Part shown: one piece after another, positions 33,068 to 33,268 of the stretch
Layout of the letters: every line of letters begins with the position of its first letter
Position numbering within the stretch: the first letter of the stretch is position 1
DNA from: Saprospiraceae bacterium
GTDB lineage: Bacteria > Bacteroidota > Bacteroidia > Chitinophagales > Saprospiraceae
DNA length: 33,268 nt
Assembly (NCBI GenBank): GCA_022448945.1
Contig: JAKVCV010000030.1
Span: forward strand, 1,884 to 35,151
Direction: 5' to 3'
Made by a program: the position numbers and the translations under genes
Notes under the pieces: generated by a model
What the model saw: only the letters and a program-made list of their open reading frames with translations
Database searches by the model: none
What the model was told of the DNA's origin: nothing

Positions 33068-33268
33068 TCAATTTTCAATACAACGACACGAGAAGCCCAT
33101 AGTTTTATCAGCATACCCTTTGGTTACTCCGACAGATGAACTAAAAAGTCTACGCCGCCATGCAGTGGTGGAATCATTTGAGGTAGATGTCCAAAAACTG
33201 GCTTCTGAAAATAAACCACTAAAAGTAGTATCTATTGAATTAACCTTTCCAGATGGGTATGCATTAAA
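33068..33268 (-). CDS. C-terminal end of a Fibrobacter-succinogenes-paralogous (FISUMP) domain protein, partial
   Basis: The minus strand is open from the right edge to a TGA at 33068, giving 66 residues. They read FWTSTSNDSTTAWRRRLF, then KTMGFSCRCIEN at the very end. This matches the end of the FISUMP (Fib_succ_major) domain, which typically closes with a W-S--- AW-R-L pattern and G-S-RC---. The domain is found in surface proteins and lipoproteins of Bacteroidota and Fibrobacteres; function unknown. The rest lies outside the window. Its stop is 117 bases upstream of the S9 peptidase start on the same strand. A plus-strand open frame in this stretch has no ATG and is treated as a shadow. Confidence 0.75.
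   Translation of the reverse strand, partial: FNAYPSGKVNSIDTTFSGLFSEASFWTSTSNDSTTAWRRRLFSSSVGVTKGYADKTMGFSCRCIEN

Noticed and set aside
33030-33268. Plus-strand open frame at the right edge
   Set aside because: It has no ATG (only an internal TTG at 33120) and lies opposite a minus-strand frame that reads as a recognisable FISUMP domain end.

Overview
The window looks like a chromosomal segment of a low-GC Bacteroidota bacterium. Six genes encode long secreted proteins ending in a type IX secretion (T9SS) C-terminal sorting domain, five of them with the usual PNP motif. Promoters, where visible, follow the Bacteroidota pattern (TTTG about 19-21 bases before TAnnTTTG), and no start depends on a clear Shine-Dalgarno site. 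No tRNA, rRNA, insertion sequence, phage gene or CRISPR array was seen.

Layout, left to right. (1) 1-4896: a leftward 1315-aa gingipain-like multidomain T9SS protein, a 20-bp tandem repeat just upstream of it, and a small tail-anchored protein. (2) 5171-9506: a rightward run of a TPR-CHAT (caspase-like) envelope protein, a DnaQ-type exonuclease 16 bases later, and an ASCH-domain protein. (3) 9558-14200: two leftward genes, a DEAD-box RNA helicase and a large DUF2723 membrane protein with a clear promoter and terminator. (4) 14806-16063: a cyclic-nucleotide-binding domain protein without a DNA-binding domain, and an unrecognised 140-aa protein. (5) 16080-18447, leftward: diaminopimelate decarboxylase (lysA), a newly called 50-aa ORF, and a lipoprotein cyclophilin whose GTG start is supported by a promoter. 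(6) 18656-29184: five T9SS cargo proteins in a row: beta-propeller, SBBP propeller, phospholipase D-like, PKD-repeat, and arylsulfotransferase-like. (7) 29206-33268: a DUF1456 (YehS-like) protein, peptidase T, an S9 peptidase, and the C-terminal end of a Fibrobacter-succinogenes-paralogous-domain (FISUMP) protein running off the right edge.

Together this is mostly core housekeeping (lysA, pepT, helicase, exonuclease) interleaved with an exported-protein neighbourhood. The secreted set combines adhesive or structural modules (PKD, SprB-like, Fn3, propellers) with enzyme folds (PLD, ASST, gingipain fold, S9). No operon-wide defence system is convincingly present. The points most worth a second look are the CHAT/exonuclease/ASCH run, the gingipain-like protein that seems to lack its catalytic pair, the cysteine-rich DSYGDGICC module shared by two neighbouring proteins, and the 20-bp phased repeat upstream of gene 1.

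Several starts are placed inside the longest open frame because a signal peptide, lipobox, family N-terminus or promoter supports an internal start codon. All family calls are from reading the translations; no database search was run.
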